NCBI GenBank assembly: GCA_038373885.1
Contig: JAWZYV010018255.1
Span: forward strand, 434,001-498,000
DNA from: Cheiracanthium punctorium
Lineage: Eukaryota; Arthropoda; Arachnida; Araneae; Cheiracanthiidae
Length of the DNA: 64,000 nucleotides
Direction of reading: 5' to 3'
Under the pieces are notes generated by a model. That model searched no databases and was not told the origin of the DNA. It worked only from the letters and a program-made list of their open reading frames with translations. A program made the position numbers and the translations under genes. Shown piece by piece: positions 12,091-21,863 of the stretch; position 1 is the first letter of the stretch, and each line of letters opens with the position of its first letter.

Positions 12091-13342
12091 TAAAAACAAT
12101 TAGTCTAATCATTGTGAACTACCTATATTTGCAAAATTTATTATGCCTGAAAATGATATTCCGAGTACATTTTTAAGATAAAATCACTCTTCAGAATTGT
12201 TTTATCGCATATTCTTCTTCAATATTTGTATTTGATGTATTATTTATTGAAAATGAATTTTGAAAAGTCTGATATCGAACAAACAACAAACTGAGAAAAT
12301 TTGGAATTAATATGAAATAAAGTGCATTAAGTAGAAAACAAATTTCTTTTAAAACTTGTACATTTAAAAGAAATAATCATATTTTATCAATAACTAATCT
12401 TCTAATCGTATAAATATGTTTGAGACACAAACAAATTAATATTTGAAATTAAAGAACATGTCTCAAGACTTGTAACACAACTAAAAACAGTCGTTAACAG
12501 AAAATGTCGTTCCAATAGAGTATCATAAAAGTGAACATATTAATTGTTTTTCTATAACTCGTGAATTATTTTTTGACAATTTACGTCATTATTTTCTTTT
12601 CTCGAACATCTGTTGTTTTTCCTGTGGGATAAATGTAACTTTTCTAAGTTTTGCTTCGGAAGATGTCAAAGTTTAAGCTTTTAGTTAAGTCATTTAATCA
12701 CCTCGTAGATCGTAAAGTGCTAGACATATTTTTGAAAGCATATACTTTGTGACTCACATTTTTATTTATAGGATTCATGCGCAGATATTTCGTCAAACGT
12801 AGAATTAAAAAAAAAATTAGATCTGTTGCTATAGTTAAACTGCTGTATATTAGTTGAACAGCTGTATTTTAACTGCTGTATATTATTTACTTACATATTT
12901 TTATTTATTTTTTTAATAAGGCATTTTTGTAGAAGTAATACACAAGTAAAAACTCAAATATTTAATTTTATAATTAAAAATATTTATTTTTGTAATGAAG
13001 TGTAGTTTTTCAGAAAGTTATCGTTAAAGAGCTAGTTAGTAGATTTTTGTCTTTGTGTGTGCGTGTAAATAAGACAAATTAGAGAACATGGGAGAAATTC
13101 TGCCATCCCTACACAATCAAGCATAATCTCGTAATTTCTTGTGGTTGACATTCCTTAAAAACATCTTCTCGAACGATTAATATCCATAATCACAAAAGTA
13201 CTCACAACTAACTAATATTTAAAAACAATTAAATAATTAAATCTTTGGGGTTGAAATCCAAGTTTCTTCCGGGTTCAACTTTAACTCTGAGCTATAAAAA
13301 TACGTTTATGCACGTTTGCCATCTTTTCAATATTATCTGCAT
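12091..13342. other. AT-rich DNA, nothing recognised
   Basis: No coding frame, RNA gene or bounded repeat is supported. The octamer-like phrase AACTGCTGTATATTA occurs twice in tandem around 12839-12885. Confidence 0.6.
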
Positions 13343-13387
13343 ATATATTTTGGAATATATATATATAATATATATATATATATATAA
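13343..13387. repeat. (TA)n microsatellite, interrupted
   Basis: Two TA tracts separated by TTTTGGAA and a shifted AAT. Confidence 0.85.
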
Positions 13388-13438
13388 ATGACAGCACCAA
13401 ACAGAATTAAGTACAGAATTAGAGTCACATTTTAAATA

Positions 13439-14183
13439 CAGTGGAACCCCGATCTATCGTTCCCGCATTCATCGTTTTCCCGCATTTATCGTTCGTCAAA
13501 AAATCCATTTCCCGCGTTCATCGTTGTAAAGTATTTCCCCTGACTGAAATGTAATCGAGATTCAGATGGATCCATACGGCATACGAACTTATTTATTTTC
13601 TGGTATGATTTCTTGGGTTGATGATGGTGTAGATAAAGAGTTGTTACATGAAACAGAGCATGTGGTGTGAAATTTAGAGATTATATTTCCTTTAATATAG
13701 ACGTAGTGACGTATCTTAAGAATGGAAAAAAATGTCTGATGATGCAAAATATAAAAATAATGGCGAAGAAGCGGAGAATAATATTCCTGCCGATGAGACA
13801 ACCTACACTAGTGACAAGAAAGTTTATCGAATGCAATTACAGTATTAGAAATTGTGTGAACTTTTATATACAAGCATGAAAACACAGAAAAGTCAAGAAA
13901 ATATTGTAAATCTTTAAAATTTTCGTTTAATTAAAAAAATTAAGGAAAGACCCAGTGTAAAGTTACTGATTTTTTAGAAATAAGTATCACTCAATTTTCT
14001 TCAACTCCAATTTGTTTCTTTTACAGTTTGGTAACAAACTAGCAATTTTAGTATGAATATATTGTGTGCATTCATAAATATTGTTTTCTTCATATTTTGA
14101 CTTTAACCCGCATTCGTCGTTTTCCCGCATGCATCGTTTTTTTCTACGCATCCTTTGAAAAACGATCGATCGAGATTCTACTG
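13439..14183 (+). mobile_element. Tigger/pogo-like element, internally deleted
   Basis: The 5' end CAGTGGAACCCCGATCTATC and the complement of the 3' end (CAGTAGAATCTCGATCGATC) are imperfect terminal inverted repeats. Each is flanked by TA (13437-13438 and 14184-14185), the TA target duplication of Tc1/mariner/pogo elements. CAGTRGAAYCYCGAT termini are typical of arthropod pogo/Tigger transposons. The motif CCCGCAT(T)CATCGTTTTCCC is repeated inside both ends. At 745 bp it is far shorter than an autonomous element; a relic of the transposase tail may remain at 13732-13917. Confidence 0.75.
13732..13917 (+). pseudogene. Possible Tigger transposase C-terminal relic
   Basis: A frame from ATG 13732 reads acidic MSDDAKYKNNGEEAENNIPA and onwards, a TAG at 13846-13848, then CELLYTSMKTQKSQENIVNL to TAA at 13915. 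An acidic linker followed by a short helical tail near the 3' terminus fits the C-terminal end of pogo/Tigger transposases. The single in-frame stop and the missing catalytic core make it non-functional. The assignment rests mainly on its position inside the element. Confidence 0.3.
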
Positions 14184-15135
14184 TATTTGGTTGCTATATT
14201 TGCTGTATTTTAAGAAATTTTACTAAAGAATTTTTATTTAGAATTAAAGCGTATTTTCAGGTATGTGCACAGCACTTGGGAAAGTTTTTATTAGGTAAGT
14301 CTGTAAAATTGAATGTTAAAATTTATGATATATTTTGTGGAAACTTTTTTGCAATCTTTTTCCAATAATTTCTCATTAAATATAATTATTAGTGCATGTA
14401 AATAGTTTCTTCATTATGTATAAGAACATTTTGAAGTTTATAATTAAAGAAATAAATTGTATACCTTCGAAGTATATATGTATTTTGAAATATGAAAAGT
14501 ACCAAGAACCTTCAGACCTGAGAGAGATAATGTTTAATATTTTACCAATGTAAAATCCACTTAAAAACTTGAACGTAATTTCTTTAAAATTTAATTAGAG
14601 TTCTAATGAAAAGTATAGTTAAAAGTTTTTTTTCTTTTCAGAAAATCCATTGTTTGCGTTTTAATAAGAGTCAGTACATAGCTACCGAGAAATTCTCAGA
14701 ATCCAGAAGCTCCTTTAGAGTAAAATAATGGGTACGTAAATGGCTTTACACGATTATCGATACTCTTCAGGATACCAAAGATTCACATCTCGGTTGGATC
14801 ACAAATTCATTCAATAAATTCACTCAGTAATAGCAGGTAAGCTTTAATCGGCATTCAGTGTTACAAAGGCATATAATTCCTTTTGAAGAGGGATGTTAAA
14901 TCTTCAGTGGTCGGCGTCATCAGGGTAGAGGAAAAAAATAGCTTAACTAAAGGTACCTTGCTTTCTTTTATAGCAGGGAGTGCATTAGCCTCTTCTATTT
15001 CTTGCGTCATCATGAAGCTACGCAAGCTTCACGATAGTATTTTTAGATCTTAATTCATAGTCTACAAAGTAATCAAGTCTTCACTGATACCATTTGGATT
15101 GTTCATGCATTCACTAAAAATATATTAATTATCTC
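14184..15135. other. No supported gene
   Basis: AT-rich. The segment 14660-15060 is slightly richer in G+C and includes an AGCAGGTAAGC donor-like site (14834-14844), but no frame of useful length lies beside it. Confidence 0.5.
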
Positions 15136-15590
15136 AGATATACAGGGTGTATCTAAATTGTTTCAAAAAATATTATGGGACATAGGGCACATAATAAGGA
15201 AGCAGAATCATATAGAAATGTGGGTCAAGAACGTTGTCTTCATTTAGCTGTTAATAATCACTTTAGGAAAAGTGTTGAAGTGTTTGTCAAATTCCTTAAG
15301 CAAGTTTCGTATACAGTGGGTATGTCTCCAAAAATCTCATCCAAGAAATAACGTAGAATTTTTAAAGTACGAATTTTACTCACATGTTTTCTGAGAAAAA
15401 TTCGTTAGTTTTTGACAAACAATGGTCAGAAAGTTCACGGTTGTTTCAGCACCCACTCCAAACGGATTATTAACAGCTTCATGAAGACAACTGTTTTGAC
15501 TCCACATTGCTCTGTGATTCTGATTCTTTATTATGTGCCCTATCTCCCATAATATTTTGTTGAAACAATTCAGATACACCCTGTATATCT
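15136..15590. mobile_element. Foldback MITE with long inverted arms
   Basis: Left arm AGATATACAGGGTGTATCTA and right arm TGAATTGTTT..., read as the reverse complement, pair almost base for base. The match covers the first 70 bases (including GGGACATAGGGCACATAATAA) and continues, more diverged, to about 150 bases per arm (CTGTTAATAATC). The unpaired centre is about 150 bp. TACAGGGTG ends with a TA border suggest a non-autonomous Tc1/mariner-type hairpin element. The open frame on the minus strand is simply the arm sequence. Confidence 0.75.
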
Positions 15591-16124
15591 GCCCATATTG
15601 AGGAAGTTCAAATTCGCTCGTCTGTACCTATTTTGAGTTGGATGAGCTGTGAAATGGCTTTGAACAAAGCCACTGGAAAGTACGAGCCCAAATTCCGAAT
15701 TCTATGAAATTCACTGGAAAGTGGATGATATCGAAGGAGCAACCGAAACAGATCACTAAGAAATTCAGAATGTCCTACATCAATATAACCATGGAAACAG
15801 CAGTCTCTTATGGAATTTCCGTGAATTTAATAGTTTACTCTCTCTTCAGAAAAATGCAAGGCAGTCACGAAAATGCAAGTCACGTTGAAAGGTTGAAACC
15901 TACTGTATGAACTATCTGCATTTGTGTCAGCTTTTATCCGTAATCATCAATTGGTCAAAAATAATTCTTTGATAAATGTTTATTTTTAATTTGCCAACGC
16001 AGCTACTATTATAATGTGCAGACGACTATTATAATGTGTTGATCATGAATAAAAAATAGCATGCCCATATTTTTTAGTATAAAAAAATAAAGAATCTTTT
16101 TATATATACTGAAAAAAATGATTA
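15591..16124. other. Moderately GC-balanced stretch, no assigned gene
   Basis: A 68-codon frame at 15704-15910 (KFTGKWMISKEQPKQ, TMETAVSYGISVNL) has better composition than the flanks, but has no splice context or family I can name. Confidence 0.35.
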
Positions 16125-16430
16125 CAGCACAACGTGTAGGTAAACGTAACGCCAACACGTTGTAATGTTGGCGTTACGTTTATTCACATTTTGTGCAGTG
16201 GATTTACAACACATAGTGCTATATTATTTTACAGCACAACATGTGGGTAAACTTAATGCGAACACTTTGTGATGTAGACTGGGCCAGTTGCCATTCAATC
16301 ATTGTCATAGGTCCTTCGTGATGGCTTATAAATGCCATTACGTTATTTTTGAGTAGATTTACAACACACGGTGCTCTATTATTTTACTGCAATACTGCAA
16401 TAAATATTTTACTTTTAGTGGGTTAATTAT
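16125..16430 (+). repeat. Two-unit tandem repeat, period about 157 bp
   Basis: TTACAGCACAACGTGTAGGTAAACG (from 16125) recurs as TTACAGCACAACATGTGGGTAAAC (from about 16230). GGATTTACAACACATAGTGCT (about 16200) recurs as AGATTTACAACACACGGTGCT (about 16355). A shorter partial repeat (TTTTACTGCAATACTG) follows to about 16450. A strong hairpin sits in unit 1. Confidence 0.6.
16141..16182. other. Perfect 16-bp-stem hairpin
   Basis: TAAACGTAACGCCAAC (16141-16156) is the exact reverse complement of GTTGGCGTTACGTTTA (16167-16182), separated by a 10-base loop. The corresponding site in the second repeat unit has lost the symmetry. Confidence 0.9.
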
Positions 16431-16470
16431 TTTACTGCAATACTGTGGTAAAGTTACAGGTAATTCTTTG

Positions 16471-16481
16471 AATATATATAT

Positions 16482-16540
<59 letters not shown>
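16471..16540. repeat. (TA)n microsatellite
   Basis: About 70 bases of TA with two TGTA interruptions, abutting the putative LTR. Confidence 0.95.
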
Positions 16541-16545
<5 letters not shown>

Positions 16546-17058
16546 CGTCAGATATTTCAAGTTTCAGAGTTAAGGCAGGTAATATGGTTTATTGAACATT
16601 CCATTTAAGTTACAATTTAGAATGAGAAGAGGGGAGGGGAGACGGGTACAAGAATCAGCGTGGACTCATTAAGCCGTTCCAGTGGCAGAAGTCCCCCGAT
16701 TTTCGATGTGCGGGAGTATTTCCGCTTATCACACCACGTGGTCTGCGAAGAAACAACTCCTCCTCTCTCTTATCTCTGATCGAACCACACACATTTACCA
16801 ACATGACCCGCATCCGGGCCTACAAGGGCGTGAGGACACGTGTACATCTAAAGAACTCAGAATCGACGGCCTGATGTTTGACAAATAACAAAATAAATAA
16901 AACATAGCTCCAGAGCGCGCGTGGCAAGTATGACAGGAAAGTAAAACTTACAGTGAAAGTACCCGCTTGAACAATACCCAAACTAGTACAACCCAAATTA
17001 CCTTTTTATACATTACATATATATATATATATAAGATATAACATTAAACATCCTCTCA
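16541..17058 (-). mobile_element. Putative LTR of a retrotransposon (copia-like or unassigned)
   Basis: Read on the minus strand, the block starts TGAGAGGATGTTTAAT and ends GACGTCTCA, giving a TGAGA...TCTCA pair as in LTRs. About 80 bases from its start is a TATA-like TATAATGTATAAAAAGG. About 55 bases before its end is AATAAACC, a polyadenylation signal placed as in an LTR. The 518-bp length fits. It abuts a TA microsatellite on one side and AAACT on the other, so no matching target duplication is visible and no primer-binding site is recognised. It could be a solo LTR or the 3' LTR of a truncated element. Confidence 0.5.
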
Positions 17059-17542
17059 AAACTCAAAATTTCGATTTGCTGGCTTCAAAATTCTTTAGGG
17101 GCGTAGTAACTTTCGTTTTAAGCAAAGGATTTGAATCAGGATCTAAATTTAATTTAAACGCAAGTTATATATCGCCCCCTCTTTCTCACGGTCTTCTGGC
17201 AGCATACCTCGCAATAATCTCCTAAGGATAGGAGACCCGGGTGTTTTAATAACCAATAAATGAACCTCTTTTGGGACATGTAATAATTTATAGAACACGT
17301 GATCCGAGTTTATATATTTTGAAACGCTGATCGGAGAGAAGCTTTTTCGTGACTTCAGGTCTTCTGTCACCATGTAAAATTGTGTGAAAACTAAATAAAA
17401 ATATGTCTTCGTAATCCCGGAGTGGTTCATTCGATATGCCTGCAGCCTCCTACCTTAGCGTCCACTCGGCTACCAAGTTCCAGCAGCGGATGGCCGGTCT
17501 TTCCAACGACGTCCAGCTCCGAACTCAGAGCCAATGTTTTAA
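17059..17542 (-). other. Former coding or repeat sequence upstream of the LTR
   Basis: On the minus strand, 17149-17430 is one open frame (93 codons; residues KYINSDHVFYKLLHVPKEVH, LRRLLRGMLPEDREKE). Broken frames continue upstream to about 18000 when the inserted MITE is ignored. It could be internal sequence of the element owning the adjacent LTR, but I recognise no gag, protease, integrase or RT motif. Around 17425-17480 the minus strand also shows GGTAGCCGAGTGGACGCTAA, similar to a tRNA A box, with ATCGAATGAACC about 40 bases later. That would fit a tRNA-derived repeat instead. Unresolved. Confidence 0.3.
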
Positions 17543-17962
17543 CCCTTTATAAGGCAGTGGTAAAATACTTACCACCTACGGTCCATTAAATACAGAAATC
17601 CATTGTCATTAGTGAATTTTCTGATTTTTGTTCAGCTATATTGGATGTATATTTTTTCCATACGTCTACATTCTAAATAATATTTGGCTTATGAACTTTT
17701 CTTTCATTCGCAATTTTAAAGAAAGCTCGAATATTTACTCGAAAATTGAGCATAAGAATCATCGCTTTTAATTATATGTTTTTGCGTTTAATTCCGTGTA
17801 CAAGCAGCAGGTAGTTTTCCGACTTTGATTTTGTGTATAATTAATGTATTCTCCTGCAAAATTTCTATGTTTGTTTAATACTTGTTTCTCCAATTTTCCA
17901 ATTAATTCTGAAAAATGGGCCAGAAAATTTCCAAGTAATTTCGACTCTCGCCTTATAAAGGG
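17543..17962. mobile_element. piggyBac-type MITE with TTAA duplication
   Basis: CCCTTTATAAGGC at the left end is exactly complementary to GCCTTATAAAGGG at the right end. TTAA precedes (17539-17542) and follows (17963-17966). TTAA target sites and CCC...GGG ends are the hallmark of piggyBac-superfamily transposition. It is 420 bp with no transposase. Removing it with one TTAA rejoins ...GCCAATGT TTTAACCGAGCC..., so it interrupted the older sequence at 17.1-18.0 kb. Confidence 0.8.
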
Positions 17963-18557
17963 TTAACCGAGCCTCCACGTCTTTCTCGCTCTGCCAGACG
18001 CTGTTATGTTAATATATACATACACATAAAACCTGTTTTAAATTTCAAAATTGAAAAACAATATTTTATTTTAGATATAATTGATGATTTTATACAAAAT
18101 GATTGTTTTTTTTATCCATTAACTGACTGATAAATCAAACTTTTCTCCAATTTTCCTTACCCAGCTTGTTGTCTTAACCTCGATTGAATATTTACTCCAT
18201 GCTTTGAGATAACGTAACAAGAAAATTTCAGCTTATGGTTATCACCAGTTTTAAATACTTATCGCTTACGTTTATTTTATAGTAAAAAAACAGAACAAAG
18301 TGTCCAACATCTCTATGGCATGTACACACTTGCTCGCTACATAAAGTAAAAAAAAAAAAAAAATTCTGTCGGATACAGTTGCACTCTCTGTGTGTTGATT
18401 TTCTGATCGACCATAAAACCCTGATTACTGCAAGGATACTTGAGTCCATGACGTGGGCATTACATGCTGATATAGGCGAAAAAATAAGTTTTTACAGTGC
18501 ATCTGTAGCAACATAGTGATTCAGCTATATATAGGGGCACGAAATTAGAAAAGTTCG

Positions 18558-18605
18558 ATGGCAGAAAAATTTTATGATGAGGTCCTGTCCACCATTCTTC
18601 CTCAT
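18558..18605 (+). CDS. Candidate first coding exon (16 codons)
   Basis: ATG at 18558 opens a frame reading MAEKFYDEVLSTILPH and runs directly into a consensus donor GTAAGTCT at 18606. Composition is higher in G+C than the neighbourhood. The start context is weak (T at -3, G at +4). No downstream partner exon was found and no family is recognised. Chance remains a serious alternative. Confidence 0.2.
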
Positions 18606-20942
18606 GTAAGTCTCAGGTTCTATCTTAGTGAGCTTTTATGCAGGTTAAAATACACACTAATGTACGGACACACAGAGCCTAGAAATATCACTGAGTGAGC
18701 GGAAAATCCGTCAGGGAATCGATCAATATTATAAAGAAAGGGATATTCCTGAGGGAGATAGCTAACAAAATTATTATGGCTACTGTTACATGGTCATAAC
18801 TTCTAAAATGACTGTGTTCCTTTACTGGAAATTCACTAGAAATGCTTGTTCTTCTTCCTATTACTATTTTACTATTTAAACATTATTCAAAGTGTTTCAT
18901 CTCATTACTCATTCCACATAAAAGTTCTTTTGACAATAATGCTTGAATAAACAAATCCCTTCGAAACATTTGAATGTACGAAACCATAAAGCACTGAAAC
19001 TCTATTTTTATTGTTCAAATAAAACAAGAATTTTAAAGGAGCTTTCAAAACATGACATCAATGTTAGTGAATACAAATATATCATGACAGCCGCAATTAT
19101 TTATACAATCCATTGCAATAAATTTTCAAATAACGTCCTTCGCAGATATTCACCACTCGGTAATGCAAGAGAACAGTTTTTGACAGATTCGTATTTGAAT
19201 GTATATTTGATACTGCATGAAATGCATTTTAATTAAAATGAAATATGTCACGCCAGTGATATTTTCAATCAAAACACAGAAGCTTAAAGGATTTAAGCGG
19301 TAATCCAATCATTCAAATGCTACTTTAGAACATAATCGTAAATATAAATGTAAGACTTTGAAAATAATTACCATTTAGATGAAAGAAACATTTTAATACT
19401 TAATCATATTACGTGCGTTATTGGTGTTAATTCGGAAAACAATTTTAGAAAAATTATCATTCGATATATTTAAAATATAAATATTAGGTAAACACCTGAG
19501 ACACCAGATTATTATGTTATTTGTTTCATTGTTTCATCTGTAATGTAAATTCTCCCCAAAATAATTTTTGTTTTTTTAATTAATCTAAAATCATACATCT
19601 ACTGACTATAACAAATATTTGTATAAGTTAACTTAGTAGATCCAGTTTATGGTAAACATATATACTTAAGTGTTTAAACGCTGCTATTTCATAAAGATAT
19701 AATAAGCATATCGTGTAATTATTAAACTTTAGTGTATTTAATATACATTTTTAATTAAATTTTAATTTCTCTTTTAAGGAGTCTGCCTACCTTTAAAATG
19801 CGAATTTTGGACAAAAATTCAATTTTCTCTTTTTGGCTTAGTATTAAATCTGAATGCTTTAGATTTTTTAATTAGTTTGAATTTTGCTGTTACCGTATAT
19901 ACATAGAACTTGAGTTAAACGAACTGTTTATCTCTTAGATAAAGCCTATCTTTTATATAATTTCTGCTGAGATTTTGTTTTATCGTAAAACTTCCTGACT
20001 GAAGGTTATTAATGTAATGTCTTTGGTGAAATTCTCTGAAGAAGTTGATTTAGGTAATGAACCAAAAGCATGTACACTTGATAAGACGCCACTGTGCTTA
20101 TTACATCATTTATCAGAAGACCCGATCTTTTTAATGTGCCTTTTAAAATACTCGACTCCTCTTATTCCATCGCTATTTTTTAAAATACTCCGCTTAAGAC
20201 GTAATTTTTAAGAGTAAAATACAAACTAGTCCCATGTCTTTGTCAAGGTTACCTACCAAAAGCATTTAATTTTTGTTGAGCACGACTCTCAGCACTTTTC
20301 CTTACAAAGATTGCTGCCTTATCAAATAATTTTAGGAATTCATTCAGGACTGTTTTTCGTTTCGACTTCTGTACAATGGAAGATTAAATATGACAGTTTG
20401 TACAATTAAATTAAAAGTACTGCGTACCTTCTTTACTTATAACTTCCATAATTTATTATCCATTTTATTAATTTAAATTATTTTGTCACTCATTAACACA
20501 AATTATAATGTAAATTAGTTACAGGCACACTTATTAAAAGCATTTAGAATTTCCTTTGTATTTATTACAAAGTTCGCTTAAGGAGACACTCCGTTTAGTA
20601 AGTGATTTTTAAGTGTGCCGAGAGTAATGTACTAACGACGCGCATTTGACTGTATTTAAAAAAAGAAATCCATTTGAAAGATAGACAGACACCTTAATTA
20701 AATCCTGAAATGCAAAAATAAAGCAGAAACTTCGATAAAGTTAAGTATTTTTCAGCTTACATTTTAAAACACGCATATCAAATATAACATGTAAAACACT
20801 TCCGATGCAATGATACACTGGTATTATTAAATTCCACTTTTGTTTCTTCTATAAATAAAAAATGCTCAGTTTATGATTTCTTTACATACACGGCATCGTA
20901 AGAGTCGCAATAATCTTGCAATTCAGAGTAGATGATAAATAC
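18606..20942. other. AT-rich DNA without a supported gene
   Basis: Two open frames stand out slightly: 18943-19236 (97 codons, lysine/asparagine/isoleucine-rich) and 20017-20211 (start MSLVKFSEEVDLGNEPKACT, with GTAATGA after codon 13 as a possible donor). Neither has a recognisable domain, and both can be explained by low stop density in AT-rich DNA. Confidence 0.45.
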
Positions 20943-21489
20943 AAGGTGAGTGTGAAAAAGTGGCCGAAAGTTTGTGGGGTGATAGAACGCAAGTACACGA
21001 ACAAATTTCGTCATAGAAAGTATGGCGGAAAGCAAACAGCGAACCATTAAGGTAGCGTTGAACATAGAAACATCGAAAGGTGGCGTTATAAATGGTATAA
21101 AACGGTCTGTCCTCGCATCCAAAGGCAATTTTTTTCGTGGATCGCTGAGAGGATGGCTACGAACCACGAAATGTGCGTCAGTCCGTATTACAGCTGGCGG
21201 AAGCTCATTTGAGAAATTTCTTTGAGCACGTACATCAATTCCATTGCTGTTAATACAATGTTTTCTGAAGTATCTCCGCTCATTTTTGTGTTAATTCCTT
21301 AAATGTGCCGATGAAAAACTATCTTTTAATCTCACCACTTGCGTTCTGAACAGCCTTTTATACCATTTACCACGCCACCTAGCGGCTCGCCGTTTGCGTT
21401 CCATCCATACTTTCAATGACGAAATTTGCTCGTAAAAAAATGCGTTCTATCATCCCATAAAGTTTTGGCCACATTTTCATACTCACCTT
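20943..21489. mobile_element. Foldback MITE, 0.55 kb, arms over 150 bp
   Basis: The left end AAGGTGAGTGTGAAAAAGTG and the reverse complement of the right end (AAGGTGAGTATGAAAATGTG) start arms that pair through GATAGAACGCA, CAAATTTCGTCAT and GAAAGTATGG. A GGTGGCGT(T/G)... ATAAATGGTATAAAA block marks the deeper part. Arm identity is high but imperfect. No clean target duplication was found. The overlapping frames on both strands are by-products of the palindromic arms. Confidence 0.75.
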
Positions 21490-21824
21490 GCATACATTTT
21501 TACATTCCAATGTTTGAAGAGGATAAGAAATGGATTGCATTCAGAATATTATTTGCTGGTACACGATAAATAATTGCAGGAAATATATAGTAAATATTTT
21601 TTTTTCAATTAGTAATTACATATTAAGTGAAATACTATGTCTATAAATTGAACTATGTAATTTAATTTTATTAATTATTACATTTTTTAAAACATCCACT
21701 TTTATGAAACATTTTTAAAGATAAAATAATGCGATTCGACTGACAGTGATAAGCATGTATCAGAATATAAAAATGTGTTTCATTTAATTCTGTCTATTCA
21801 ACCAAATTTTCATGTATATATACG

Positions 21825-21863
<39 letters not shown>

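Noticed and set aside
15376..15579. 67-codon minus-strand frame
   Set aside because: It is the arm of the foldback MITE at 15136-15590 read in reverse, not a gene.
20871..21225. Overlapping open frames on both strands
   Set aside because: Arm sequence of the 20943-21489 foldback element; no independent coding evidence.
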